A DNA stretch of 28,995 bases from a virus. The notes beneath the pieces were generated by a model. The model was not told where the DNA came from. It saw only the letters and a list, made by a program, of their open reading frames with translations, and ran no database searches. The stretch is taken from IMG/VR virus record IMGVR_UViG_3300044718_000063, positions 1 through 28,995 of that record. One strand, given 5' to 3'. Shown here one piece after another: positions 22,481 to 28,995 of this stretch; within the stretch, counting starts at the first letter, position 1, and each line of letters begins with the position of its first letter. A program made the position numbers and the translations under genes.

Positions 22481-22924
22481 ATGACTAATTTGACAGAAAA
22501 AATCGTCAGTGAGAAGGAAACGCAGGGCGATCCAGAGTTGTTGCCCGGAACCTTCAACGACGACGCTGTCACGCGCGGCCTGCTCGCCGAGGCAATCAAG
22601 AAGTCAGGCGAGAGCAGAGAACAGATTGCCGAGCGCATGGCATGGCTTCTTTCAACCAAGGTAACGGCGGACATGCTGAATAACTTCACTGCTGATGGCA
22701 AGGTCGCACACAGATTCCCGTTTGCCTGGTCGCGCGCCTTCTGCCAGTCCACAGGCGACTGGCGACTATTGCACTACATCGCCGAGCAAGCCAGCTTCCT
22801 GTTACTCGATAAGGAAAATGCCGATGTCGTCGCACTGGGTGAGCAGGTCATTGAGAGAGAGCGCGCGGAAACAGAAGTAAAGAAAATTGCGCGCAACATT
22901 ATCGACCGGAGGGCCAGCCGATGA
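22481..22924 (+). CDS. Putative early regulator (HTH/CII-like)
   Basis: This 147-residue protein contains a helical region of the type LLAEAIKKSGESREQIAERMAWLL followed by KVTADMLNNFT and HRFPFAWSRAFCQSTGDW, which resembles the fold of phage CII/Cox-like regulators. A helical C-terminus follows (EQVIERERAETEVKKIARNI). No clear SD precedes its ATG. It lies between the Cro-like gene and the transposase, where Mu-like phages often carry a second regulator. The next gene overlaps its stop by four bases. Confidence 0.6.
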   Translation: MTNLTEKIVSEKETQGDPELLPGTFNDDAVTRGLLAEAIKKSGESREQIAERMAWLLSTKVTADMLNNFTADGKVAHRFPFAWSRAFCQSTGDWRLLHYIAEQASFLLLDKENADVVALGEQVIERERAETEVKKIARNIIDRRASR

Positions 22925-23223
22925 TTAAGAAGATCATCCTGCCAGCAGCCTCTCCTTATCTAACCGTGCATCCGCAAACTCCGGCCGCGCGCGAAGCCGC
23001 TGCGGAAGTATTTCGCCATCTGATGGGAGCGGCTGGACGCAAGTGGAATTCGTTGAACAGCACGGAACGGTATGAGCTGCTGGAACAAGAGATGTATCCG
23101 TGCGACGCGCTTTCCAAATATTCTCTCCAGCGCTGGCAGCAGCTTCCACGCGGCACAAAGGTTCTAGTCATCGCTCTGCTGGCGCGTAAAGCGAAGGCCA
23201 ACAAAGCGGAGGCTCAGCAATGA
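22921..23223 (+). CDS. Hypothetical early protein (100 residues)
   Basis: Begins MIKKIILPAASPYLTV, overlaps the previous stop and the transposase start by four bases each. Helical (AREAAAEVFRHLMGAAGRKW), ending in a basic Lys/Ala-rich tail (ARKAKANKAEAQQ). I recognise no family. Tight coupling directly in front of the transposase suggests a helper role in transposition or its regulation, but nothing in the sequence shows this. Confidence 0.6.
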   Translation: MIKKIILPAASPYLTVHPQTPAAREAAAEVFRHLMGAAGRKWNSLNSTERYELLEQEMYPCDALSKYSLQRWQQLPRGTKVLVIALLARKAKANKAEAQQ

Positions 23224-25247
23224 CGCACTCCGTCTGGATCTCGCGCAGGGAAGTGGAGCAGCTCACCGGCTGGACCGAGCGCACGATCTTTCGCAAACAG
23301 CAGAGCGAAGAAATCAAAGCCCGTCCGACAAAAGAGATTGGACGCAATGGCAAGCCGGTTCTGGAGTATTCTGCCGCGTCTCTTCCCGCCGCTGCGCAGC
23401 TCAAGCTGATGGAACTGAAGATGGCGGCAAGCGCGCTGGTTCCGATCAAGCAGTCCATCACCGCTGTTGCCACATTGCCAGAGCCAAAGAGCGAACGCGT
23501 GGTCATGGCTATGGACGCGTTGGATGAAGAGTCGCGAGCGCTGGCCACACAGAGGCTGAAGGTCATCGCGCCGATGATCGACTTCGTTAATCGCACCAAT
23601 GGTCACAAACCGCTATTCCGCGCCGCAAGCGGTGAAGAGTTCACCACATTGAGCGCCATCGTTCAGCATCTTTCGACCGTCACGAAGTTCGCGGAGAGAA
23701 GCATCTGGGATTGGTGGAAGCGTTTCACCAAAGACGGTCCGGGCGCTCTCGCGGACCGCGAGCGTTCCGATGCTGGGACATCCCGCGTCTTCCGCGATCA
23801 TCCTGAGGCAGCGGCTTTCTGCCGCAACAAATATCTCAATGAGCGTCTGAGCGTGGCGCTGGTCCACCGCGCCCTGCTGCGTGAGTGGCATCGTTTCAGC
23901 AGCGCGAAGGCTCCAGACTACAAAACGCTGCGCGTCTACCTCGCGCGTGAGATTGCGCCGCTGGTCAAGATGATCGCGCGCGATGGCGACAAGGTTTACA
24001 AAGAGCAGGCCGCGCCCTACATCATCCGCGACATCTCGAAGATCCGCGTGAACCAGTACTGGATCTCCGATCACATGATCCACGACGTGTGGGTTCGCAA
24101 TGACAGGCGGGCGGACAACGGCCATCTGGTCTTTCCAGAACTGGCGGAGAACGAAGCGCTGCGTCCCTGGCTCACCTGCATCGTTGACATGCGTTCGCGC
24201 CGCGTGGTTGCTCCCACCTGGTGCGCGACGCCCAGCTCGCGCAGCATAGGCTCGGCGCTGTTGCTGGGCATGCGTCTCTTTGGCCGGCCAGAAGTTTTCT
24301 ACATCGACAACGGCAAGGATTACAACCGCCTTTCTGACGACCAGACCGGCGTGCTCATGCGGCTGGGCATTCAATCGCAACATTGTCTGCCGAAACATCC
24401 GCAGTCAAAGCAGATTGAGAGTTTCTTTGCCGGGCTGCATAAGCGCTTCGATGTTCTCTGGCGTCCCTTCTATTGCGGCACATCAGCCGCAACTCGCCCC
24501 GACGATTGCGCGGCTGTCTTGAACGATCACAAAAAGGCGATGAAGACTGGCGCGCCTTCGCCCCTTCGGGCAGCGTCTGAATTCATCCAGGGCGCAGCGT
24601 GCTGGCTCGATGAGTTCAATGAGACACCGCACAGAGGCCAGGGCATGAGCGGACGTTGTCCTGCCGACGTTTACGATGCCGAGCTTCCGCCAGCGCGCCG
24701 CAGCCCGGTCAATCCCGCAGACGTGGCGCAGCTCTTCTGGGAACGCGATACACGCGTGGTGTGCGAAGGCGGCGGAGTACGTCTGGATAAATTCCGCTTC
24801 GAGCCTGCGGACGCCGATTCATTTGCCGCGCTGATGCCTCTCGTTGGAGAGGGACCAGATGGCACGCCGAACAAAGTGATCATCGCGCGTGATCCAAGAA
24901 ACTTGAGTGAAGCCATCGCCCTGACCAATGAGCGTGAGCCAAAGTATCTTGGTCTATTGCGCTCGCAGGAGATGGCGGTCCACGGCGAAACGGACCGCGA
25001 CATGATCCGCCTGCGCATGCGTAAAGAAGGCGGCGTCCGCACGGCCGTAAAACAACTCCTTGCCGCCGAGGCGCGCCAGCGCGCGATTGCCGGCGATGTC
25101 ACCGAACTTGATGCACTCAGACGCCGCGCTGCCGCCAGCTCGGTTCAACCCAACATACACGCCTTGTCTGTCCCCAAGGCGGTCGGCGAGCGTGCGCTTC
25201 CGCGCATGCACGTCGATGACATTGCGGACAGCTACCAAGAGGAATAG
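23220..25247 (+). CDS. MuA-type DDE transposase
   Basis: This 675-residue protein begins with the winged-helix DNA-binding domain of Mu transposases (WISRREVEQLTGWTERTIF, residues ~5-65). The middle domain is the RNase H-like core with acidic triad Asp284 (WISDHM), Asp363 (FYIDNGKDY) and Glu400 (KQIESFFAGL). C-terminal to it lies the beta-barrel Mu C-domain and a basic helical tail that would contact the MuB-like partner. The enzyme cuts phage ends and joins them to target DNA for integration and replicative transposition. Length agrees with MuA (663). The gene overlaps its upstream neighbour (ATGA) and the ATPase follows three bases after its stop. Confidence 0.93.
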   Translation: MTHSVWISRREVEQLTGWTERTIFRKQQSEEIKARPTKEIGRNGKPVLEYSAASLPAAAQLKLMELKMAASALVPIKQSITAVATLPEPKSERVVMAMDALDEESRALATQRLKVIAPMIDFVNRTNGHKPLFRAASGEEFTTLSAIVQHLSTVTKFAERSIWDWWKRFTKDGPGALADRERSDAGTSRVFRDHPEAAAFCRNKYLNERLSVALVHRALLREWHRFSSAKAPDYKTLRVYLAREIAPLVKMIARDGDKVYKEQAAPYIIRDISKIRVNQYWISDHMIHDVWVRNDRRADNGHLVFPELAENEALRPWLTCIVDMRSRRVVAPTWCATPSSRSIGSALLLGMRLFGRPEVFYIDNGKDYNRLSDDQTGVLMRLGIQSQHCLPKHPQSKQIESFFAGLHKRFDVLWRPFYCGTSAATRPDDCAAVLNDHKKAMKTGAPSPLRAASEFIQGAACWLDEFNETPHRGQGMSGRCPADVYDAELPPARRSPVNPADVAQLFWERDTRVVCEGGGVRLDKFRFEPADADSFAALMPLVGEGPDGTPNKVIIARDPRNLSEAIALTNEREPKYLGLLRSQEMAVHGETDRDMIRLRMRKEGGVRTAVKQLLAAEARQRAIAGDVTELDALRRRAAASSVQPNIHALSVPKAVGERALPRMHVDDIADSYQEE

Positions 25248-25250
25248 CCA

Positions 25251-26231
25251 ATGCCTTTAACTCGTCAACAGAAAACAGACCTTCTTGTGGTCACGGCCAC
25301 GCGCCGGCGTGAAGTGATTCGCCGCGTGAAGCATTACATGGCCGTCACCGGGCTGAACACTTCCGATCTTGCTTCGCGCATCGGGTACGCGCGTCCCACG
25401 CTCAATCTCTTTTTAAATGATCGCTACCACCACGTTTCCGGCAACGACGCCGGCATCTGCGCCGCGCTGGTCGATTACATGGACCGCAATCCCGTGGAAC
25501 AGCCGACGCAGGCGCAGGGCTCGCTCTATGAGACGAGGAACGTCGAGCTGATTCGTCACTGCTTCATTCGCGCGCTGCACCAGCGCTGCGCTTATTACTT
25601 TCGCGGCGCGCCTGGCTGCCAGAAGACCTTCGTGCTGGAACATCTGATTGCGGAAGTCAACCGCGAGGAAGTCATTAAAGAAACACCAGATCGCCGGGCC
25701 TTCCTCATCCGCTGCCGCATCGGAATCAAGCCCTGCGACTTGCTCAAGCGGATCGCCATGGTGGTTGGCTCTCTTGCTGCCGGGAATACAGACCGGATCA
25801 TCAATAACCTGCGGCATGAGCTGCGCAAGGGCAAGGTGCTCCTGGTATTTGACGAGGCGCAGTTCCTCAGCATCGAGTGCCTGGAAACGCTGCGCGAGCT
25901 GCTCGACATCGGGCTCGTCGGTTTGTTGTTCGCCGGATCACATCAGCTGGAAGACATCTTTGATCGCCTGGATATGGGACAGTGGCGCTCGCGCATCCGC
26001 AAGGGCGAAGGATTGCCCGGCCTCGCCCTGGACGAGGCACAGGGCATCGTGAAGAGCGAGCTGCCAAAGATCTCCGCCAGCTCCATGGCGGACATGATCG
26101 CGAAATCCTCCGAAGTTGATTACTACCGTGGCGAGAAGCGCAAATACATCTCCGCTCGATATCTCTTCTGGGCCATCGACGAAGTGAAGCTGCGGAAGCA
26201 GGAAGCCGCGACGCCGGGCGGTGTGCAATGA
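25251..26231 (+). CDS. MuB-type AAA+ transposition target-capture ATPase
   Basis: This 326-residue protein has an N-terminal helix-turn-helix (LNTSDLASRIGYARPTLNLF, residues ~35-55), as in MuB, then an AAA+ domain with Walker A GAPGCQKT (119-126) and Walker B VLLVFDE (196-202). MuB-like proteins form filaments on target DNA, bring it to the transposase and give target immunity, so a phage does not insert into itself. It follows the transposase with three bases between them. The next gene overlaps by four bases. Confidence 0.9.
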   Translation: MPLTRQQKTDLLVVTATRRREVIRRVKHYMAVTGLNTSDLASRIGYARPTLNLFLNDRYHHVSGNDAGICAALVDYMDRNPVEQPTQAQGSLYETRNVELIRHCFIRALHQRCAYYFRGAPGCQKTFVLEHLIAEVNREEVIKETPDRRAFLIRCRIGIKPCDLLKRIAMVVGSLAAGNTDRIINNLRHELRKGKVLLVFDEAQFLSIECLETLRELLDIGLVGLLFAGSHQLEDIFDRLDMGQWRSRIRKGEGLPGLALDEAQGIVKSELPKISASSMADMIAKSSEVDYYRGEKRKYISARYLFWAIDEVKLRKQEAATPGGVQ

Positions 26232-26422
26232 CAAAGGTCGGATTGAAACCGCTGCGCAAGGTCCTCGCGGCCAAGGATTCCGGTTATCAGTGGCGCTTGA
26301 CTTTAGAGTGTGGCCACGTTGTCTACCAGGAGCATCCGGTCTACGGCGATCCCAAAAACCTGAAAACTCCTAAGAGCAAACGATGCTCGGATTGTTTCAC
26401 CGCGAATGGAGGAACAGCATGA
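26228..26422 (+). CDS. Small zinc-binding early protein (64 residues)
   Basis: This small basic protein carries CGH (about residue 28) and CSDC (about 53), a possible zinc knuckle (LECGHVVYQE, KSKRCSDCF). It overlaps both neighbours by ATGA. Lysine-rich, so nucleic acid binding is possible. I recognise no family. Confidence 0.62.
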   Translation: MTKVGLKPLRKVLAAKDSGYQWRLTLECGHVVYQEHPVYGDPKNLKTPKSKRCSDCFTANGGTA

Positions 26423-26547
26423 AGCCCATCTCTGAGCGAATCGCTGAAGTCGTCGTCGCCCTGGTCTTTATGTTTGCCGTCGTCTACTTCTCCGGGCACG
26501 TCGTCGCTGCATGGTTGCGCGGCGCGTTTCAGATGGTGAGCAAATGA
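26419..26547 (+). CDS. Very small membrane protein (42 residues)
   Basis: The frame starts MKPISERIAEVVV and has one membrane helix (about residues 10-33, VVVALVFMFAVVYFSG). It overlaps both neighbours by four bases, and GGAGGAACAGC precedes it. Short early membrane proteins in phages can block host division, toxin entry or superinfection. Its role here is unknown. Confidence 0.65.
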   Translation: MKPISERIAEVVVALVFMFAVVYFSGHVVAAWLRGAFQMVSK

Positions 26548-26792
26548 AAAAGCCTGACTCCTACTTTTGCGATATCTGCGGCATCGCCAAGGGCAGCACT
26601 AACCATTGGCGCGTGCTCGTCACCAGCTTCGACGGGCACAGCAACCTGCAAATAGCTGAGTGGGACCGCGAAGCGGCCGACGCGGATGGCGTGAAGCACG
26701 CCTGCGGCAATAGCTGCACGCAGAAGCTGGTGGAACGCTGGCTCGCGCTGAAGACATTGGAAGCGCCGCGCGTGGCTGGAGGCGCAGCATGA
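26544..26792 (+). CDS. Small Cys-rich early protein (82 residues)
   Basis: The start ATG overlaps the previous stop (ATGA). CDICG near the N-terminus and CGNSC near the middle (HACGNSCTQKLVERW) form a probable zinc site. A beta section lies between them (WRVLVTSFDGHSNLQIAEW). It could be a zinc-ribbon adaptor or DNA-binding protein. No family recognised. Confidence 0.62.
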   Translation: MKKPDSYFCDICGIAKGSTNHWRVLVTSFDGHSNLQIAEWDREAADADGVKHACGNSCTQKLVERWLALKTLEAPRVAGGAA

Positions 26793-26974
26793 GCAAGATT
26801 TCCGATGCTGATGTTTTTGAACTCATCTGGAACCAGATATGCGAGATCGACGGCGAGGGCGTCCTGGTCATCCCGAACGGCTGCGGCAAGGAGCGGTTTG
26901 AGCGAATTCTGAAAGAAGTCGAAGACGCGATGTCACCACGGTTCCCGAAACCCAAAGGGAGGAAGTCGGCATGA
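26789..26974 (+). CDS. Small early protein (61 residues)
   Basis: MSKISDADVFELIWNQICEI, then a central GEGVLVIPNGCGKERFERIL and a basic tail (PKPKGRKSA). Overlaps both neighbours by ATGA. I recognise no family; one alpha/beta unit with a basic end. Confidence 0.58.
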   Translation: MSKISDADVFELIWNQICEIDGEGVLVIPNGCGKERFERILKEVEDAMSPRFPKPKGRKSA

Positions 26975-27246
26975 TCACTTCCTGCACTTTCCTTCCGACG
27001 AACAACATTTACGACCTGCTTTGTGCGCTCTGGAGCGAGTACAGAGTCTGCGGGAACACCCGCGTATTTCTAATGGCGCTTCGCGCTGAACTTGGCCCGG
27101 AAGAGCACGCGCGCTTTGAGAGAGACCTGGTGCGGCTGATGGATCGTTGTTCCGCGTGCCGCGCTATTGAATTCATTTTGGCTGCGGCCATCCGCCGTCG
27201 TGCGGAAGCCGCAAAGCAACCCCGAACAATTTACCAGCCGGCTTAA
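26971..27246 (+). CDS. Early protein (91 residues), helical
   Basis: Begins MITSCTFLPTNNIYDLL and overlaps the previous gene by four bases. Two long helices (EYRVCGNTRVFLMALRAELG and EFILAAAIRRRAEAAKQ) joined by RCSACRA. Several cysteines, but not in an obvious zinc pattern. No family recognised. Confidence 0.58.
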   Translation: MITSCTFLPTNNIYDLLCALWSEYRVCGNTRVFLMALRAELGPEEHARFERDLVRLMDRCSACRAIEFILAAAIRRRAEAAKQPRTIYQPA

Positions 27247-27293
27247 GCCGAGCAGAGCCAGGCGGCGAGATAAGGCCGCACGAGGATATTGCA

Positions 27294-27779
27294 TTGACTG
27301 AAAAAACGGATTTCCCTCCCATCACCAATCAAGAGATCGATGCCCTCGCTGGTCTGTATGCCGACGCAAAAGAGAATCTCGCGAAAGCACAGGATCGCGT
27401 GGATATGCTCGGCGATGAACTGATCAAAATGACACAGCTCCACGGCGTGACGCCTCCAAAGGCTGAGAAGTCGCTGCGCATCGAAGGCGACGATTGGGAA
27501 GTCACGGTCAGCGAAGGCCAGAGCGTCAGTGTGAACAAAGCAGCCGCGGCTAAAGTCCTGGCGTCACTAAAACGCGCTGGCCTGATGGCGTTCTTCCGCA
27601 AGCTGTTCGTGGTGGAAGCGCAATACAAACTCGCGAAGGGCGCGCAGGCGCTCATCGCCCTGCCACTTCCAAAGGGCGCGCCGTCGAACCTGCGCAAGCT
27701 GCTGGCTCAGGCCGTGCAGATCAAAGACAAAGCGCCGCGCCTCACCGTGGAACCAAAGAACGAAGAGGCCAAGAAGTGA
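27294..27779 (+). CDS. Early protein with coiled-coil N-terminus (161 residues)
   Basis: The TTG start has GAGG about nine bases before it. The first ~55 residues form a coiled coil (DAKENLAKAQDRVDMLGDEL), then a small beta domain (WEVTVSEGQSVSVNKAAAAK) and a helical, basic C-terminal half (KGAQALIALPLPKGAPSNL). Position and general shape recall the DNA-protecting or replication helper proteins in the Mu early region (kil-gam area), but it is not a recognisable Gam. The gap before it (27247-27293) is the only break in coupling after the ATPase, so a second translation signal or promoter could lie there. Confidence 0.6.
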   Translation: MTEKTDFPPITNQEIDALAGLYADAKENLAKAQDRVDMLGDELIKMTQLHGVTPPKAEKSLRIEGDDWEVTVSEGQSVSVNKAAAAKVLASLKRAGLMAFFRKLFVVEAQYKLAKGAQALIALPLPKGAPSNLRKLLAQAVQIKDKAPRLTVEPKNEEAKK

Positions 27780-28003
27780 AACAGCCGTACGCCACTGCGA
27801 ACCGTGCGATCTGGCTGGCCTTCACTTTTATGAGGGCCACTCAATTCAGCCGCGACGGAATATTCCCGGCACACCTGGCGCAGAACTCGGGCATGACGCG
27901 GCTGGAGTCTGCTCTCGCGCTTCGTTGCCTGGAAAAAGATGACATGGCAGTGCGCCGCAAAGATGGAAGGTTTTTTCTCACTGAGAAAGGAAGGAATGCA
28001 TGA
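27776..28003 (+). CDS. Winged-helix-like early protein (75 residues)
   Basis: Overlaps both neighbours by four bases. The pattern SRDGIFPAHLAQNSGMTRL, ALALRCLEKDDMAVRRKDG, RFFLTEKGRNA is that of a MarR/winged-helix DNA-binding unit: two helices followed by a beta wing with a typical 'LTEKG' ending. It may regulate middle or late transcription. Inference from fold only. Confidence 0.62.
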   Translation: MKQPYATANRAIWLAFTFMRATQFSRDGIFPAHLAQNSGMTRLESALALRCLEKDDMAVRRKDGRFFLTEKGRNA

Positions 28004-28194
28004 AAGTCTCAGTCCCCAACCACAGCGATCTGGTCAAGAATCTCGGCCTGGCCGAAATCTACCTCGAGGACGGAGCGCCGGTAACGGCGCTCCAGCTCGT
28101 CCGCGAAGCCATGGAGATAGCCAACCCCTCGCTCGCCGCCGATGAAGACCTGGGCGACGTGAGTGACCACCTGCTGCAACGGGTGAGCTTATGA
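28000..28194 (+). CDS. Small acidic early protein (64 residues)
   Basis: MKVSVPNHSDLVKNLGLAE, then a helical acidic part (TALQLVREAMEIANPSLAAD, DLGDVSDHLL). Overlaps both neighbours by ATGA. An acidic, compact protein early in infection could mimic DNA or bind a host factor. No family recognised. Confidence 0.58.
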   Translation: MKVSVPNHSDLVKNLGLAEIYLEDGAPVTALQLVREAMEIANPSLAADEDLGDVSDHLLQRVSL

Positions 28195-28418
28195 AAACTT
28201 ATCCGGCAAATTGGACAACGCCGCAGCTCGCATTCTTTGCTGGGCTTTTGTCCGGGCACATCTCCATCGGCGAACTTAAAAAGATCATATTCCGGGTTCG
28301 GCAGATGTCTTCAAATGGAGATGTTTACTACACGTTGTTGGTCGACCAGCTGAAACCCGTGATTTCTTCGAGCCGTTGGTGCGGCATCGTGGAGAACTGC
28401 GAGAGGTTATTCGCATGA
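28191..28418 (+). CDS. Small early protein (75 residues)
   Basis: MKTYPANWTTPQLAFFAGLL, with GHISIGELKKIIFRVRQMSS and a beta/helix end (VYYTLLVDQLKPVIS). Overlaps the previous and next genes by four bases. No family recognised. Confidence 0.58.
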   Translation: MKTYPANWTTPQLAFFAGLLSGHISIGELKKIIFRVRQMSSNGDVYYTLLVDQLKPVISSSRWCGIVENCERLFA

Positions 28419-28786
28419 TCCGCGCAGCGCTTCCATACCTTCTCACCGCCATCGTCGCCATCATCCTGCGTGACGCGGAGGTGTTTCTTGCCGCGAAGCT
28501 CTTCTGCTGGCGCAAACGACGCCAGTCACAGCGCGAGGCCAAAGAAAACCGTGAGCTGCGCGCACTCCAAGCCCAATTCAACGCCAAGCAGGAGATGGAG
28601 AAGAGCGCGCGGATCGCGAAGGTGATGATAACCGCGACAAAGGTTCCTTACCCGCAGCTTCTCTCTGGTCCGCTCATTGTCAAGGCGCGCTGTGATCATG
28701 ACTTCCTGCTGATCACGAAGCAACTGCACAGGAACTTTGCCGCGCAAGGCAAACCCATCGTCGACAGCAACTTCGAGGAGAACTAG
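28415..28786 (+). CDS. Membrane-anchored coiled-coil early protein (123 residues)
   Basis: The ATG overlaps the previous stop (ATGA); a longer frame from 28376 runs across that gene and is not used. One N-terminal membrane segment (LPYLLTAIVAIILRDAEVFL), then a charged helix (QREAKENRELRALQAQF) and a small beta-like end (PYPQLLSGPLIVKARCDHDF). Membrane-bound early proteins may act in superinfection exclusion or host membrane changes. No family recognised. Confidence 0.6.
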   Translation: MIRAALPYLLTAIVAIILRDAEVFLAAKLFCWRKRRQSQREAKENRELRALQAQFNAKQEMEKSARIAKVMITATKVPYPQLLSGPLIVKARCDHDFLLITKQLHRNFAAQGKPIVDSNFEEN

Positions 28787-28995
28787 ATGATCAATTCCGG
28801 TACCAGCTCTTTTCTCTTTGACCGAGGCGCGGTCCTCGTCGTTTCCAGTGTGCCCGGCCGCTGCCAGTGCTCGCGCACTGCGTTCCTTTTCATCGGACGC
28901 AACGGCAGGACTCACTGCCTCTCGTGCGAGCACCTGATGGTCGCGCCCAGCGAGTGCGATCCAACCGACGACGGCTCGGAGGCCGGATCAGCGTT
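28787..28995 (+). CDS. Partial Cys-rich protein running off the right edge
   Basis: Starts directly after the previous stop (TAG ATG) and stays open to the window end (69 codons seen). Contains RCQCS (about residue 27) and CLSCE (about residue 44), a likely zinc ribbon, followed by an acidic region (ECDPTDDGSEAG). It continues the early run, so more early genes lie to the right. Confidence 0.62.
   Translation, partial: MINSGTSSFLFDRGAVLVVSSVPGRCQCSRTAFLFIGRNGRTHCLSCEHLMVAPSECDPTDDGSEAGSA

Noticed and set aside
23613-24398. 261-residue open frame on the - strand
   Set aside because: Antisense to the core of the transposase; the + frame has the catalytic residues, so this is a codon-bias shadow.
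1-28995. CRISPR array, tRNA, rRNA or insertion sequence
   Set aside because: No spaced direct repeats, tRNA-like folds, rRNA sequence or IS-type inverted ends with transposase were seen apart from the phage transposition genes.

Overview
This window looks like most of a Mu-type transposable (pro)phage with siphovirus-like morphogenesis genes. It carries a DDE transposase (MuA type) and its AAA+ partner (MuB type), a LexA-type repressor facing a small Cro-like protein, and Mu-family head genes (DUF3486 small terminase, large terminase, portal, SPP1 gp7/Mu F minor head protein). A single tail-tube-like gene lies ahead of the tape measure and I see no contractile sheath gene. The host is not stated. 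High GC, alternative GTG/TTG starts with strong Shine-Dalgarno (SD) sequences, and a 7-TM protein of a style I associate with Acidobacteriota suggest a soil Gram-negative bacterium, possibly an acidobacterium; this is inference. Signal-peptide lipoproteins in the lysis module fit a two-membrane host.

Layout: the switch is at about 22.14-22.23 kb. From it the early operon runs right (+): cro-like gene, regulator, transposase, target-capture ATPase, then a string of small ATGA-coupled unknown genes that continues past the right edge. The repressor runs left (-), closely followed by two overlapping membrane-protein genes (20.03-21.38 kb) that are probably expressed with it in lysogens. Further left are a zinc-ribbon membrane protein, a frameshifted Dam-like methylase, a lysis module (GH108 muramidase, lipoproteins, holin-like protein), and then packaging, head and tail genes down to a tape measure cut by the left edge. 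The divergent early/late layout recalls BcepMu rather than Mu itself.

How it works together: repressor and Cro-like protein would compete at an inverted repeat overlapping two face-to-face promoters. The transposase pair would replicate the genome by transposition. A late activator could act at two perfect 16-bp-type palindromes (16653-16690) in front of the holin/packaging/head operon. Between the tail-tube gene and the tail-assembly genes sits a small accessory cassette containing a protein that closely resembles Acb2, the anti-CBASS cyclic-nucleotide sponge, flanked by striking RNA hairpins.

Main points for follow-up: the Acb2 homologue; three tandem stem-loops with the same loop and compensatorily different stems (2003-2075); an 837-residue protease-scaffold-capsid fusion with a well-placed internal start; the repressor-linked membrane-protein pair; the tandem palindromes; an in-frame amber codon between two tail genes; the frameshifted methylase; and a 36-residue exported peptide gene on the opposite strand. 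No tRNA, rRNA, IS or CRISPR array was seen. The prophage ends are not recognisable in the window.
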